DNA of 64,000 nucleotides from Ascarosepion bandense (lineage: Eukaryota; Mollusca; Cephalopoda; Sepiida; Sepiidae): contig JBBBDQ010000352.1 of assembly GCA_037127315.1 (NCBI GenBank), positions 810,001 through 874,000 on the forward strand, in the 5' to 3' direction. This document shows, piece by piece, positions 42,690 to 53,581 of the stretch. A model generated the notes under the pieces. That model searched no databases. It was not told where the DNA came from and was given only the letters and a program-made list of their open reading frames with translations. The position numbers were made by a program, and so were the translations under genes. Every line of letters begins with the position of its first letter. The stretch's first letter is position 1.

Positions 42690-43330
42690 TCTTCAACCAC
42701 AGCCTCAAGACAATTTTGGAGTCTCCTGCAATTCTGCTGAATGGTCTCCTTGTTTAAGTTATTGAACATTGCCATAATCATTGTCTTCAGTTTGTCTTTG
42801 GTCCCCTAAGGAGCTTTATTAGTCTTTTTCTCAACTGTGCCCCATAAATAATAATCAAAGGAGTGGCAGTCTGAGGAGTTTAAGGGCCACGTGTAATGGG
42901 TGATGTGATTGCAGAAATTGTCTGACAGCCATGACTGAGTTCTCTTGCTTTTGTGGCATTGTGCGGAGTCCTGTCACCAGCAGCCACTCTCTTGACCCGT
43001 GTCAGCACTACCTTTTCAAGTCACTTGATGTAGTCCTCCATGTTGAGTCTGAGGCCCTGTGGAAAGATGAATGGCGGCATAACATCAACATCACTAGTGA
43101 TCTCTTCAGACACTATGATGACGAGATATATCATCCAACTGTTTCTGAATCCTCTACACTGTTCTCAGATTGACACCCAAGCAATCTGAAATGTTGATAT
43201 TGAAGCTTCTGGCATTAATGTTAAGCAGTACAGCATGCCATTTCCAAATTTCTGACAGAATAAATTTTGTCATTCTGTTCATTTTTAAACAGTGTGTGCC
43301 CAACTGACCCTACTATACTGTGCAGTTGAC
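42690..43330 (-). pseudogene. IS630/mariner-type transposase relic
   Basis: Minus-strand reading shows a helix-turn-helix-like NISDCLGVNLRTV (about 43170-43210), then DVMPPFIFPQGLRLNMEDYI, VAAGDRTPHNATK, and in another frame SWLSDNFCNHITHYTWPLNS followed by SDCHSFDYYLWGTVEKK. The last block contains the third catalytic aspartate region of mariner-like transposases (family pattern NSPD, YY WG). The second aspartate region (QQDSAP-type) is lost by a shift, and TGA/TAG stops are present. It would cut and paste DNA at TA sites when intact. Inactive. Confidence 0.8.
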
Positions 43331-44936
43331 ACAATCAAGAACAAACATACATGTATGATATTAGAAATATAAAATAGAGACAATTTACTTATCACACACT
43401 GCATGCCACTACCCGGGTTGATCGCTGTTGGTTTTGATCCAGATAGCTGGTCGTAGATTGACGCTGTTCATGGTGATCTCCCTTGTCCCATGTTGTGTTG
43501 ATTGATCACAAGGTAGCCACATGAGTTTTCCACTAGCTGTCTCTCTGCAAAGTAAACCAAACCGGGAAGCGTGCACACAACTGCATAATAAAAGAAAGAA
43601 ATATAGCACCAAGAAAAATAAGTGGACCGACGTCTGAAGTGTTGTAAAATAACGTCTTTATATACAGAATATAATTCACAATAGTCTTTTGGATAATTAC
43701 CAATGCCTGCTTCTATCAAGCTGGTAGCAGAATGGAAGTCTCTTAAGTAAATTGAATTATCCTCCTAAGCAATAAACAAGAAATTTGGCTAGCCACAGTG
43801 CACTGCCCTGAACAGAGTTCTAAGTTCGTCGTAAGTCTAGTCAACTTGATTCTTGTTCTCCGGAATGTTGCGTAAATTGCTGAAGTGCTGGGTTATGGAT
43901 AGGTTTGTGTGGTTTGTCTTCGGAATTGAGATGGATTTTTTTGTTCTGGGCTGGATCACTCTCACAAACTCTGGTTGGTTGATTGGTGACAGGCTTCTCT
44001 ACGGTCGGCACCTAATAGCTGTCTCTTTACTTCTTCAGCTGGGAACTGTCTTTGGCAGGCACTGATTTTTTTTTTTTTTCTCATGGTTGGCACCCAACTG
44101 TGTGGCAATTACCTCTCTGTCATTAGGTCTCTCAGCCAGGAACCTGAACTCACTGCCACTCGAACTAGAATTGATTTTGGTCCCTCAGGACCCTGTATTT
44201 ATGCTCATGCCATGGTGTGGGGCTGACGGATGCTGGGTGTCTAACCCCTCATCTCAGCAACCAAAAGAATGCTGAGGTTAGCTGCTACTCATTGTCACCT
44301 TCGGTTTACCCAATGGGATTAGTCTTATTTCCATGATGTCAACTGCTGGTTGTCTCCCCCTTTTGAGTGATGGTTCACAGGACCAATGAGATTCCTCTCA
44401 GTCTTATGACATTCATCTTCTCATACCTCTTTTCTGGGCTGGACTTATCAGTCAAATTTTTTTTCTCCCGAAACAATTTTGGGCATTTTTTTAATCAATC
44501 ACTATTAACCTTTTGAACTTGTTCCTTCCTTGTTTCACCGAAAACAACCAGACAAACAGACAGGTGAATCTGTTTACATTGTCACTTAGATAAGAATTTC
44601 TGCATCTGCGTTTCTGATATCTATTTTTGAGTTACAGATATTTTCAGATGACAGAAAATATTTTGTTATCTGCTTTCCTTTCCTTTTCTTTTTAATGTCA
44701 GGCTAGCCAGGCGATTCTCTATTTCCTTTGTTATCACCTTGGCAGGTGACTGATTCTTCTTAAGTTTTGTCTAAGGCCATCTGAATTTTATATTTCAATC
44801 AAATTACTAATGTCCAGCGAAAATAAAAATTGAATTTCTCTTCACTTTCTCTTCTTTCTCTCTTTCCTTTTCAGGTTTAGAATAACAACAGAGAAACAAA
44901 ACTTGTTACCTTTCATGGATGGCTTAGTTCTTTTAA
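43331..44936. other. Unassigned, less AT-rich region
   Basis: 43400-44470 is visibly less AT-rich than its surroundings and not repeated elsewhere in the window. Short frames at 43853-44065, 44087-44275 and 43409-43719 (minus) show no motif. It may be LTR-element sequence or a host gene part; nothing supports either firmly. Confidence 0.4.
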
Positions 44937-45655
44937 ATTTTTTTTTTTTAATCATGTCACCCCAAGCAAGGCATTCCACTACCACTATAGTGCAGGGGGT
45001 TACATAGAGGGATTAGGTATAGGAAATGTCAGAAGGAGGGTGATAGATGAGTTAGGATGTACATAGGGAGAGAGTTGGAGAGAATGGGTGTGAGTTAGTG
45101 TGTTAGGAAGTGTCTATTGACCCTACATTTAAAATTCTAGAGGTTGTAGCCGTCGGGGAAGCAAGCATGCAGAAGGGAATTCCACAGGTGGGAAGTGTGA
45201 GAAAAGAAGCTGTTGGGGTAGAAATTGCGGTTACATTTCATCGGTTTCACTGTAAAAGGGTGGGACCTAGTTGCCAATCTAGTATCTCGTGCAAACTCAC
45301 ACCTAGGGGGAACCAGTGATTTACGTTCATCAGAGCAGAAGCCATGAAAGTATTTATAGAAGAGGCACAGGGAAGCCACGTCACGCTGGTGAGAGAGTGA
45401 CTGCAGGCAGTCAGCTAAGTCGGTATCAGTCACGTTACAGATTTTTCGCTATATTTTGTCAAGAAGCCCGAGGAGAATAGTAGGGGCACCCGACCAGATG
45501 TGGCAACAGTATTCAAAACCCCGGTGGATGGTAGATTTGTATAAGTGCAGGATAGATTCAGGTGGAAAGAATTTCTGGGCCCTGCACAGAGAGCCAACTT
45601 TCATAGCAGTGGATTTAGCAATAGATTTGACGTAGTCATTCCACTTGATGTCCAA
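44937..45655 (-). pseudogene. CR1-type LINE fragment
   Basis: Starts with a T run and complement of the LINE tail (ACCCCAAGCAAGGCATTC). Minus-strand coding includes DIKWNDYVKSIAKSTAMKVG, QKFFPPESILHLYKSTI, EYCCHIWSGAPTILLGL, DTDLADCLQSLSHQRDVASL and RLATRSHPFTVKPMKCNR. Two frames (45137-45433 and 45449-45661) joined by one shift; otherwise well preserved, so a comparatively young copy. Confidence 0.88.
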
Positions 45656-45854
45656 TATCAAATTTTATTCTCTGTTATCTGAATAAGAAGTTGTGTAAGT
45701 GAGAATTCTAAATATTCAAAATTTTATACATTAACTTGTGAAATGGATTTTCTTATTATAATATTATTTTTAGTGGATATAAGAGTTTAAGTGGCTATTT
45801 CTGTTTCTTTTTTTTCCTTAAACTGAAAATAATAAGTCATTACAGCAAGTTGTT

Positions 45855-45990
45855 ATTGATTTGGCCTTGATCTGGCATCTCAGCTTCAATCACTTTCCCA
45901 TTCACCATAATGTAGTTTCTCTGTGCCTTTTCTAGAAATACTTTCATGGTAATTATTCTGATGAAGTTATATATAACTCTATGCCAGCAA
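45855..45990 (+). pseudogene. Degraded CR1-type LINE fragment
   Basis: TTGATCTGGCATCTCAGCTT through CTTTCATGGTAATTATTCTG matches the DLA...QSLSH...LCLFYKYFHG coding region; heavily diverged and similar to 5.8 kb. Confidence 0.6.
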
Positions 45991-46554
45991 TTCCTAAACT
46001 GTGGGAAATTTTAAGCTACCAGAGAACAAATAATTAAAAATTCTCATTCTGTTTTCCACAACCTACCTTTGTGAGTCACGATTTTCTACTTTACTCACAA
46101 TCAAGCCCAAAGCATGAAACCAACTGGAGGTGGATGTGACATATGTTGCGCACTTGCCAGAACTAACCCTGATATTTATACACTAGTGCATAAAAAGCAG
46201 TGTCACCCTTCTCACTAATTTAATACTGAAATATAAGAGCAAACAAAAGTCCTATTATTTGTTACTAACCGATCTCTATGGCCATGCTTAGTTGTTACTA
46301 ACTGCTCTCTAACCACTTTACTCTGTAACTATAAGTTTATCAGTATATTTGTCCATTTGAAAAATAAATTGGTAAATAGTCTCAGTGTGTTTTAACTGCT
46401 CTTTCTTTCGTACACATGAAGGGGGAAATCTGGATGGTTGAACTGGGTGTAATGGGAAAATGACAGAAAAAATTTTGGGAACCACTGCTCTGTGCTATAT
46501 AAATTTAATGAATTTAAGCACAGTACTAGATTGGTATTGTGTAGTAGGATTGAG
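45991..46554. other. Intergenic, nothing recognised
   Basis: No gene or element assigned. Confidence 0.5.
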
Positions 46555-46803
46555 AGATGTGGTGCAGTGAATATTGGCTTGGAACGAATTTAAATTAGTG
46601 GCATTCACTTACGTGCAAATACTTATGGAAAAGGTATTAATCCATTGTTTCTCTCTCCAGCTATGGGTTAAATAGCAGGACGGATTAGGTTCTATAGCCT
46701 TGGTTGGCAACCAGTCTACAATTAAATATAATGGCAACCTATTGCAGGAAATACTTTTGCCCAATCAGTTCAAGCATGTATCATGTATGGCACTTAACTG
46801 ACA
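46555..46803 (+). mobile_element. SINE family S, internally deleted
   Basis: GATGTGGTGCAGTGAATATT (A box region), a B-box region lost by deletion, then GGTATTAATCCATTG, CTATAGCCTTGGTTGGCAAC and the end GGCACTTAACTGAC. Confidence 0.8.
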
Positions 46804-47157
46804 AGAAAAACTTTAAATTGATGCTAAAAATTTCTGCAAAACATTGTTAATTTATTTAATATAGAGTGATCTCTTATGATATGTCCCTAATTTGTATTTA
46901 TATTCAGTGTATTATATTTAATTTTTCTAGTTGAATCGTTCACTAATATCGTCTATGATCCATTATTGATTATAATCAGGTTAGAATAAAATTTGTATTT
47001 TATATGATTTCAAGTTTATGAAGATGTAGTAGAATGGGAAGCACATCATAGAAATTCACTTGACAGTCAAAGAATGGCTTTTTTGTGGATATTGACGTCA
47101 GCCTGGAACTACTTTTTTTGTCCAAATCTGTGAATTTTCTCTGCTCATGCTCCGTTA
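46804..47157. repeat. Left member of a duplicated segment around repeat Z
   Basis: 46850-47060 is matched by 47905-48120 (GGTTAGAATAAAATTTGTAT, ATCCATTATTG). The duplication encloses repeat Z copy 2. Confidence 0.6.
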
Positions 47158-47634
47158 TGGTGAAACACACCTATTCTATAGTGAATAGACTCTCCCACCT
47201 AATTTAAGTAGGAGTAGTAAGAGGAATGAGGGTCAGTCAATGTTGAACGATAATAGTCGACTGTTAGTCGAATATGAAAGTAGTCAGCAACCTGGAGAGA
47301 TTACACTGTGTAATCTGTATTATATCAAGTTCTTAACGTTTTGTATGTCAAACCTATTAGGACCAATTTTAGCATAAATACTAGCCTCCACTGTGAAAAT
47401 AACTCCACAACAATATATCATACAAAAAGCAAGTAATAATTATAATAACAACAACAATAAATCTACACTTTAAACAAAATGTTCACAGCTTTTCACATTT
47501 TTTCTTAGATAATTTCAAAGCACACAGTAAATATGTATATTTATAAACTCTCATGTGTCTCACTGTTTATTTGAGCAGATAGTTTCTTGCTTAATTGTCT
47601 TATGCAAATAAAATCTTTGGTTGTCATTATTTCT
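47158..47634 (+). repeat. Repeat Z, copy 2, with possible target duplication
   Basis: Begins TGGTGAAACACACC and ends TTGTCATTATTTCT. CGTTA occurs immediately before (47153-47157) and after (47635-47639). It has 23 extra bases near its 5' end relative to copy 1. The 5-bp flank and TG start favour a solo LTR, but the 3' end is not CA, so the class stays open. Confidence 0.6.
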
Positions 47635-47640
47635 CGTTAG

Positions 47641-47815
47641 AGTCAACAGTTATTTGAATATGAAAGTAGTCAGCAACCTGGCAAGATTACACTGTGTAAT
47701 ACATATTATATCAAGTTCCTAATATTTTGTACATCGAACCTATTAGGACCAATTTTAGCACAAATTCTAGTCTCCACTGCATAAAAAACTCCACAACATG
47801 CTCTCAAAAAGACAT
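47641..47815 (+). repeat. Repeat Z partial copy
   Basis: GAAAGTAGTCAGCAACCTGG to CTCCACAACATG repeats the middle of Z with about ten percent differences by eye, directly after copy 2. Confidence 0.75.
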
Positions 47816-48808
47816 GATAGAGAATTCACTATTTTTAATCTATAATGGTGAATAGGCTAAATTATTCAACTTTTTGAACGAGAAAAGTCTCTTAAAAAAT
47901 TAAAAATTTTGCAAAACATCAAGATAGAGTGATCTATTATGAAATGTTTCTAATTTGTAGTTAGATACGTATGTATTTTTTTTAAGTTGAAATTTTCACT
48001 CACATTGCAGATGATCCATTATTGCATATAAGTAGGTTAGAATAAAATTTGTATTTTATATGAATACTACCTCATTGAAAATTGAAATGTAGTAGAGTGG
48101 TTGAAGAGAATATATCATGGATACTAGCTGGATACTTTGGCACTGTGCTTTAAAAAGACTTTAACAAACTAAAATAATTATTGATCAAATTATATGGACA
48201 TGTAAAGGGAGGGGAGAAATATATATTAAAAAAAAAAAGATAAAAGTCGATTATAATTATGTACCGAGAATAAATGCTGAAGATATATCAAATTTAGCAG
48301 CCATATGTCTTTATAAATTTACACTCAGTGCATTTAAATCCTTAAATTTTTTCTGGGGTTCAACATATCTAAATGCAAATTTCAGTCAGCTTTCTGAAAT
48401 TTATTTTTAAGAATTCCACACTGCGACTGTGGAGTGAGTGGCCATTTTTAAATGTCATTGGTAGAACTGCCCAACAAACAAAATTTAAACTACAGCAAAA
48501 AACTAAGAGCTTATTCAAATAAACAGATATAGAATTCTGGCTTTAAGACAATAGTGAGCTTCTGCCTATAAATTACTAAGGGAAAAGTATTTTTCAGTCA
48601 TTTCAATACAGACTGGTGCCAACAACATATTTCTTCATGAAAGACTCGGAAATCAGTGTACTTTCTATACATTTTAGAACAATATTTCAGTCTGATTATG
48701 TCCTCTAAAAGGAAAGAACATATTATGTGAAATTTTTTCAATTTTGTTATTCAATTAACCAATATTGTTCTGATATATATAAATTTATATATCATATTCT
48801 CCCATATA
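47816..48808. other. Intergenic, right duplicate plus unassigned
   Basis: 47905-48120 is the right member of the duplicated segment. The remainder has no recognisable element. Confidence 0.5.
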
Positions 48809-49196
48809 TACACTACCGGCTGTAATTATTAGGCCACCCCAGTTTTTTAAAAGAAATTATGGATTTTATATTATTTTTAGTATTTATTGCCAAGTGGATA
48901 ATTCTAAATGCAAATAGAATGGTTCTTCTGTTATTATTACTTGGCAAAATTTTACAAGGCAAGGAAGCAATGATAAACTCATCTGAATCACTATAAACTT
49001 GATGAAACTGCAATATAAGTAATTATTAAATATTTATAAATTCATTTGATGCACATGTTATTTTGCGGTATTACCAAAAGAACCATTTTATTTTAATTTA
49101 CAATTTTTCACTTTGCAATCAGTACTAAAAAATAGTATGAAATACATAATTTTTTTAAAACACTGGGGTGGCTTAATAATTATGGCTGGTAGTGTA
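48809..49196. mobile_element. Mariner-type MITE, copy 2
   Basis: TA-CACTACCGGCTGTAATTA at the left and TAATTATGGCTGGTAGTG-TA at the right, palindromic arms (CAAGTGGATAATTC with complement). Diverged from copy 3 by scattered changes. A minus-strand frame inside (48813-49013) is repeat translation. Confidence 0.9.
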
Positions 49197-49270
49197 CATA
49201 TGCAAACATCAACACCTAAAAAAATTAAACCAATCATATAACTTTGTACTGATTTACATATATGCAAATG

Positions 49271-49312
<42 letters not shown>

Positions 49313-49453
49313 GATTTAACACGGCCGTCAGTTAATTTTTAGTTACATTCTCTTTTTTTTTTTTGCGAACCCAGACGATGTCAATTTTTTCTTTTCTTAT
49401 TTATTTGATTTCATTTTATCTTTTTCGTTTTCTTTTTCTTTTCCTTTTTTTCC

Positions 49454-49484
<31 letters not shown>

Positions 49485-49980
49485 TTATTTTTTAATTTCT
49501 TTGCAATCTATTTAAAAAGGAAAAGTAGACTAATTTTTCTCCAGTTTCTACAAGGATTTTTCTGTTGCTGAGGTGATGTGTTATCCCCCGTGGGGATCTT
49601 CATATCGAAATGGCCATTCAACATCTTTGAATTAATCCTTTTTTAATATATATTTGCTCTGTAATATTTTATTACATGGAGCTCTCTTCCTGTATCATTT
49701 TTTAATATTAAAATAAAATTTTTAATATTAATTAGGATCGGGTTTTTGAAATTTACCTTCCTGCTTTTTTCCCTTCGATTGAAGTATCTGAATTAAAATA
49801 TATATATATATATATATATATCCCTCAGTACATGTATATACACTCAGAGACATATATGTAAGAAAAAACAGAGATATAGCTTCACACACAATGGAATAAA
49901 TTAGTCAAAAAAGGTGCACAAAGAAAACAGAGCATCTAATCAAATATGAGTATCCATTACAAGAAATGTTTAAACAAATA
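49197..49980. other. TA tract, T-rich block and possible Penelope end
   Basis: A TA microsatellite at about 49273-49308 is followed by a polypyrimidine block (49345-49500). Minus strand 49582-49607 reads ATGAAGATCCCC, ACG, GGGGAT, AACAC: a strong stem flanked by remnants of hammerhead boxes, suggesting a Penelope-type terminus. A second TA tract lies near 49798-49821. Confidence 0.4.
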
Positions 49981-50385
49981 TACACTACCGGCCATAATTA
50001 TTAGGCCACCCCAGTTTTTTTAAAAGAAATGACGTGTTTCATACCATTTTTAGTATTTATTGCCAAGTGGATAATTCTAAATGAAAATAGAATGTTTTTT
50101 TGTTATTATTACTTCGCAAAATTTTACAAGGCAAGGAAGCAAAGATGAACTCGTCTGAATCACCCTAAATTTTCTTTATTCTTTTATTGATGAAACTGCA
50201 ATATAGGTAATTATTAGATATTTAGAAATGCATTTGATGCATGTGTTATTGTGCAATATTAACAAAAGAACCATTCTATTTTCATTTACAATTATTCACT
50301 TGGCAATAAATACTAAAACATATTATGAAATAATTCATTTTTTTAAAAACATTGTGGTGGCCTAATAATTATTGCCGGTAGTGTA
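49981..50385. mobile_element. Mariner-type MITE, copy 3
   Basis: TA-CACTACCGGCCATAATTA at the left and AATTATTGCCGGTAGTG-TA at the right. Closest to the apparent consensus, with arms of more than 100 bases pairing around a centre near 50190. No coding capacity. Confidence 0.9.
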
Positions 50386-50414
50386 CATACATACATATAT
50401 ACACACAAACACAT

Positions 50415-50640
50415 ATATGGGGCATGGTGGACTTAGGGATAGTGGCTAAAATTGACAAATTGAAGAGCCAAGTTTTTATTCCAGCCAAATTTATTACATT
50501 CACTTGTTTGTCTATATCTTTGGGAAAAATAAGAATCTATCTCTTCTTTTTTCAGCTCTGGGTAAAATAGCAGGTTCCTATAGCCTTGGGTGGCAACCAG
50601 TCTATTAGGAGGAAAACTAGGAGGAATTCAAAACCATATA
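50415..50640 (+). mobile_element. SINE family S, highly diverged
   Basis: GAAGAGCCAAGTTTTTATTC (B-box region), TTGGGAAAAATAAGAATC and CTATAGCCTTGGGTGGCAAC identify it; the 3' end is lost. Confidence 0.65.
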
Positions 50641-50933
50641 TAGACCTGGTGAAGCATGTGCTATGCAGTTAATAAATTTTAGCATTTATATTGACTTTGC
50701 TATCCGAACTGCAGTCACCTTGATTAAATAAAGAGGAATAACACCAAATTTTAAAATAAAAGCCCATTAATTCTATAGAAAAATTAGTCAGCTATGGAGT
50801 TTTAAGAAGAGATCTAATAGAAAAGACGTATATTCTTTTAAAAAAAGAAGTAACAAAACCTTTCTTGGATATAATGCTTTCTGTGCATGATATACTGTGT
50901 ATATTTGTTTATAGGCCAACCCCATGTATAGTC
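50641..50933. other. Intergenic, nothing recognised
   Basis: No element assigned. Confidence 0.5.
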
Positions 50934-51207
50934 AGTCAGTTAAGTGCCATATAAGATACATGCTTAGGTGATCATGTCTCTTTCAAGACATGACTAACTG
51001 GGCAGTAAACTTTCTGCAGTAGACTAGTTGCCAACCAAGATTATAGAACACAATTAGTCTTGCTATTTAAACAATACCTGGAGGGAGAAGTGACAGATTA
51101 ATATCTTTCCCTAGGGTATTTGCACGTAAGTGAATGCAATGTATTTAACTTAACTCTCTGATTTCTCATTCTGAGCCAATATCCACTGCACCACAACGCA
51201 TATCTGA
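50934..51207 (-). mobile_element. SINE family S, full length
   Basis: From CAGTCAGTTAAGTGCCATAT (3' end) to ATCCACTGCACCACAACGC (5' head) on the plus strand. Moderately diverged. Confidence 0.85.
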
Positions 51208-51308
51208 TGTATGGTGGGACTTCTGAATTTTTTGCATGAATTCTAATGCCTCTAGAAAAAATTACCTGTGTATAGTGCAAATGGTCATGAAAAATGAATG
51301 TTTTCTAA

Positions 51309-51734
51309 TGTAATATAACAATCTGGCCCCACCCGAGGAAGGCTGATGCAAGCGAGGGTGTTTCCGGTCGTTGAAAGGAACGGATGTCGTTTGACCTTAT
51401 TTCCGGCAGCAGCGGAAATGGCTACAGAGGCAAACAGAACAGGTGTCTCTGAGAATTACGTGGGCATGCGTGGGCGAGGCAAAACCGGAAGAAAAAGTCC
51501 CGGTTCTGGAAGATTATAAAAAGACCTCGGCACACGGATTCGCCAGTAGAGGAGCAACAGAGATCGGCCGGTGAAGAGAGAGACACAACAGATAAGACTA
51601 CACTCCCGTCAACCCATTAGAAGCGCGCTCTCTCAATTCTCTGTTCCCTATGCTACACGGTTCATCGTCATTAATAAAAATATAACTTTATATTTTTATA
51701 TATATGCGTGTTTGTTGTTTGTCGATATATAACA
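51309..51734 (+). mobile_element. Probable solo LTR of an LTR retrotransposon
   Basis: 426 bases beginning TGTAATATAACAATCTGG and ending GTCGATATATAACA (TG...CA), flanked on both sides by CTAA (51305-51308, 51735-51738), a 4-bp target duplication as in many Gypsy-type elements. Inside are a TATA-like TTATAAAAAG near 51515 and an AATAAA near 51673, spaced as in an LTR with U3, R and U5. The segment is clearly more GC-rich than its surroundings. No internal coding region lies next to it, so recombination between two LTRs is the simplest history. Orientation is inferred from TATA and AATAAA order. The family is not identified. Confidence 0.78.
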
Positions 51735-51786
51735 CTAACCCCCTTCCAAAGAAATTACCTGACTATAGTGTGACCCCCACCCTATA

Positions 51787-52508
51787 TCTAAACATATTTA
51801 TAAATGAAACTTTGACTCTGTGTGTGTGTCCATTACCTATAGACTCCAAAATGGCAAAATCGATTTTCTTGAAAATTTACACAGTTGTACTATAAGTGTC
51901 TGCGAGTGTTCTTAGATACGTTTTGTGTCGAGCTACCCCCAATAAATATCAATAATCGAAAAAATCGGGTTATAGAAGAAGTAGTCCGATTTTAATCAAA
52001 TTTGATACACTCATAGACAATGATATTCAGAAGTTTCAAGGTTGCAGTTCTTACAATAGTGCAGAAAATTGATAATATCTGTCTAGCTGTATGTATATAT
52101 ATATATATATATATATATAAGGCAAGATGTTTGTGCGTGTGTCCGTTTATCTGCCTGTATGTCTGTATTTTTTCAGCCCTTTTATTTTAGTTTTTGCTTC
52201 AGGTTTCACTCTAATTAGGGATAATTGTAGTTCTTAGTCTCAGCCATGATACCATTTATTCAGAGGACTTATTTAGCCTTCAAAATTCAGTTTATGACAA
52301 AAAAAAACTTATTTGATATCGATAGCAGGAAATCAAAATTTGACTTACATCCATTCATTTTTCTTTCAGTCTACAGTTTCACTTTAACTGGAAACAATTA
52401 TTGCTTTTTAGTCTTTCATGCCAACGTCCAAAGAGTCTGAGTTCCAGGATCATGGATTAGTTTTAAAGCTTTCATTACACCCGAGCAACGCCGGGCTGTA
52501 CTGCTAGT
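51787..52508 (+). mobile_element. Non-autonomous Helitron-like element, copy 3
   Basis: Begins A then TCTAAACATATTTATAAATG, ends CCCGAGCAACGCCGGG, TGTACTGCTAGT and is followed by T, the textbook Helitron target. The 3' hairpin is perfect here. It carries a TA tract and an internal GGCAAGATGTTTGTGCGTG segment like copy 2 but is longer in the middle. Confidence 0.85.
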
Positions 52509-52714
52509 TTTTGTAAAAAAACTGACCAGCTGTCAGATTAATAAAAAAGAATTTCATTATCTCTTTAAGAAAATATGTATGCAGCATGTTCCAACGTTTG
52601 ATACAAGTAACATTTTTCAAATACTTTTGTATTAATGCCTGTATTTGAACTTAATTTGGTCCTATGAATAACAGGTTCGATCATGTCTAATAAAATATAG
52701 TTTGAAGTAAACAG

Positions 52715-53268
52715 ATGACTACAGTGTTACATTCCAAGTGTTCTCCCCTTGGTCATCACCTCCTTGACAAAATTCAACAGATAATCTGCAATGTGATCGA
52801 TTCTGACTTGGCAGCTTGGATACAGTCACTTTCTCACCAGCACAGTGTGGCTTCCCTGTGCCTCTTCTACAAGTACTTTCATGACTTCTGCTCTGATAAA
52901 CTTAGCTCACTGTTGCCATCTATATATGAATTTACTCGAGCTACAAGATTAGCAACTAGGTCCCACCTTTTTACTGTGAAACCAATAAGATGTAAACACC
53001 AACTCTACTCCAGTAGCTTCTTTTCTCGCACTTCCTGCCTGTGGAATTCCCTTCTGTTTACTTGCTTCCTCAACAACTACAATCTCCAAGAATTAAAAGT
53101 AAAATCAATAGTCATCTCCTGTCTCACTAACTTGCATTTTCATCATTATTGTCATCCTTCTCTTACCCGCTTCCTGACACCCCCCTGTATTCTGACACTC
53201 TTTTTATGTAACCTTCTGCACAACAGAGGCAGTAAAATGCCTTGTTTGAGGTGAAACGATTATTAAAA
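52715..53268 (+). pseudogene. CR1-type LINE C-terminal fragment
   Basis: One open frame (52715-53254) reads LLDKIQQIICNVIDSDLAAW, VASLCLFYKYFHDFCSDKL, EFTRATRLATRSHLFTVKPI and NNYNLQELKVKSIVISCLTN, running through the normal stop. It ends in the tail CTGCACAACAGAGGCAGTAA and A run. Too short to be functional. Confidence 0.85.
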
Positions 53269-53284
53269 AAAAATCACACATTGT

Positions 53285-53362
53285 CATCTGATCATCAAAG
53301 TTAAGCAACATTGAGCCTGGTTAGTAGTTATATGGGAAATACCAGCTGCTGCAAGCTATTTG
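53285..53362 (+). mobile_element. 5S rRNA-derived fragment
   Basis: CATCTGATCATCAAAGTTAA, GAGCCTGGTTAGTAG and GGGAAATACCAGCTGCTGCA follow the 3' two thirds of 5S rRNA with a short internal deletion. No tRNA-like part follows. Probably the head of a broken 5S SINE. Confidence 0.7.
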
Positions 53363-53394
53363 ACAGGCCTAGTAATCTTGCTACTAAGACTTTT

Positions 53395-53581
53395 TTCCTA
53401 TCACATCAAGCAATGTGATAATACCATTAAGATGCAATGAACAACTGGAAGTGAAAGAGAATGAGAAGAACTGAGAAGGAACCAGAAACCAAATCCTAAA
53501 CAAGAGACACTGGATAAATCTCTACTCTTGTTCATAAGAACAGGGACGAGTGTGAACTGGATGATAGGCAAACCTACCCGA
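53395..53581 (-). mobile_element. SINE-T, diverged copy
   Basis: Plus strand ATCACATCAAGCAATGTGAT is the complement of the tail, followed by CCAGAAACCAAATCCTAAAC and GAGTGTGAACTGGATGATAG (complement of the B-box-like region). Matches 13212-13417 in orientation. Confidence 0.7.

Noticed and set aside
42931..43173. Plus-strand 80-residue frame
   Set aside because: It is the antisense shadow of the mariner-type transposase relic.
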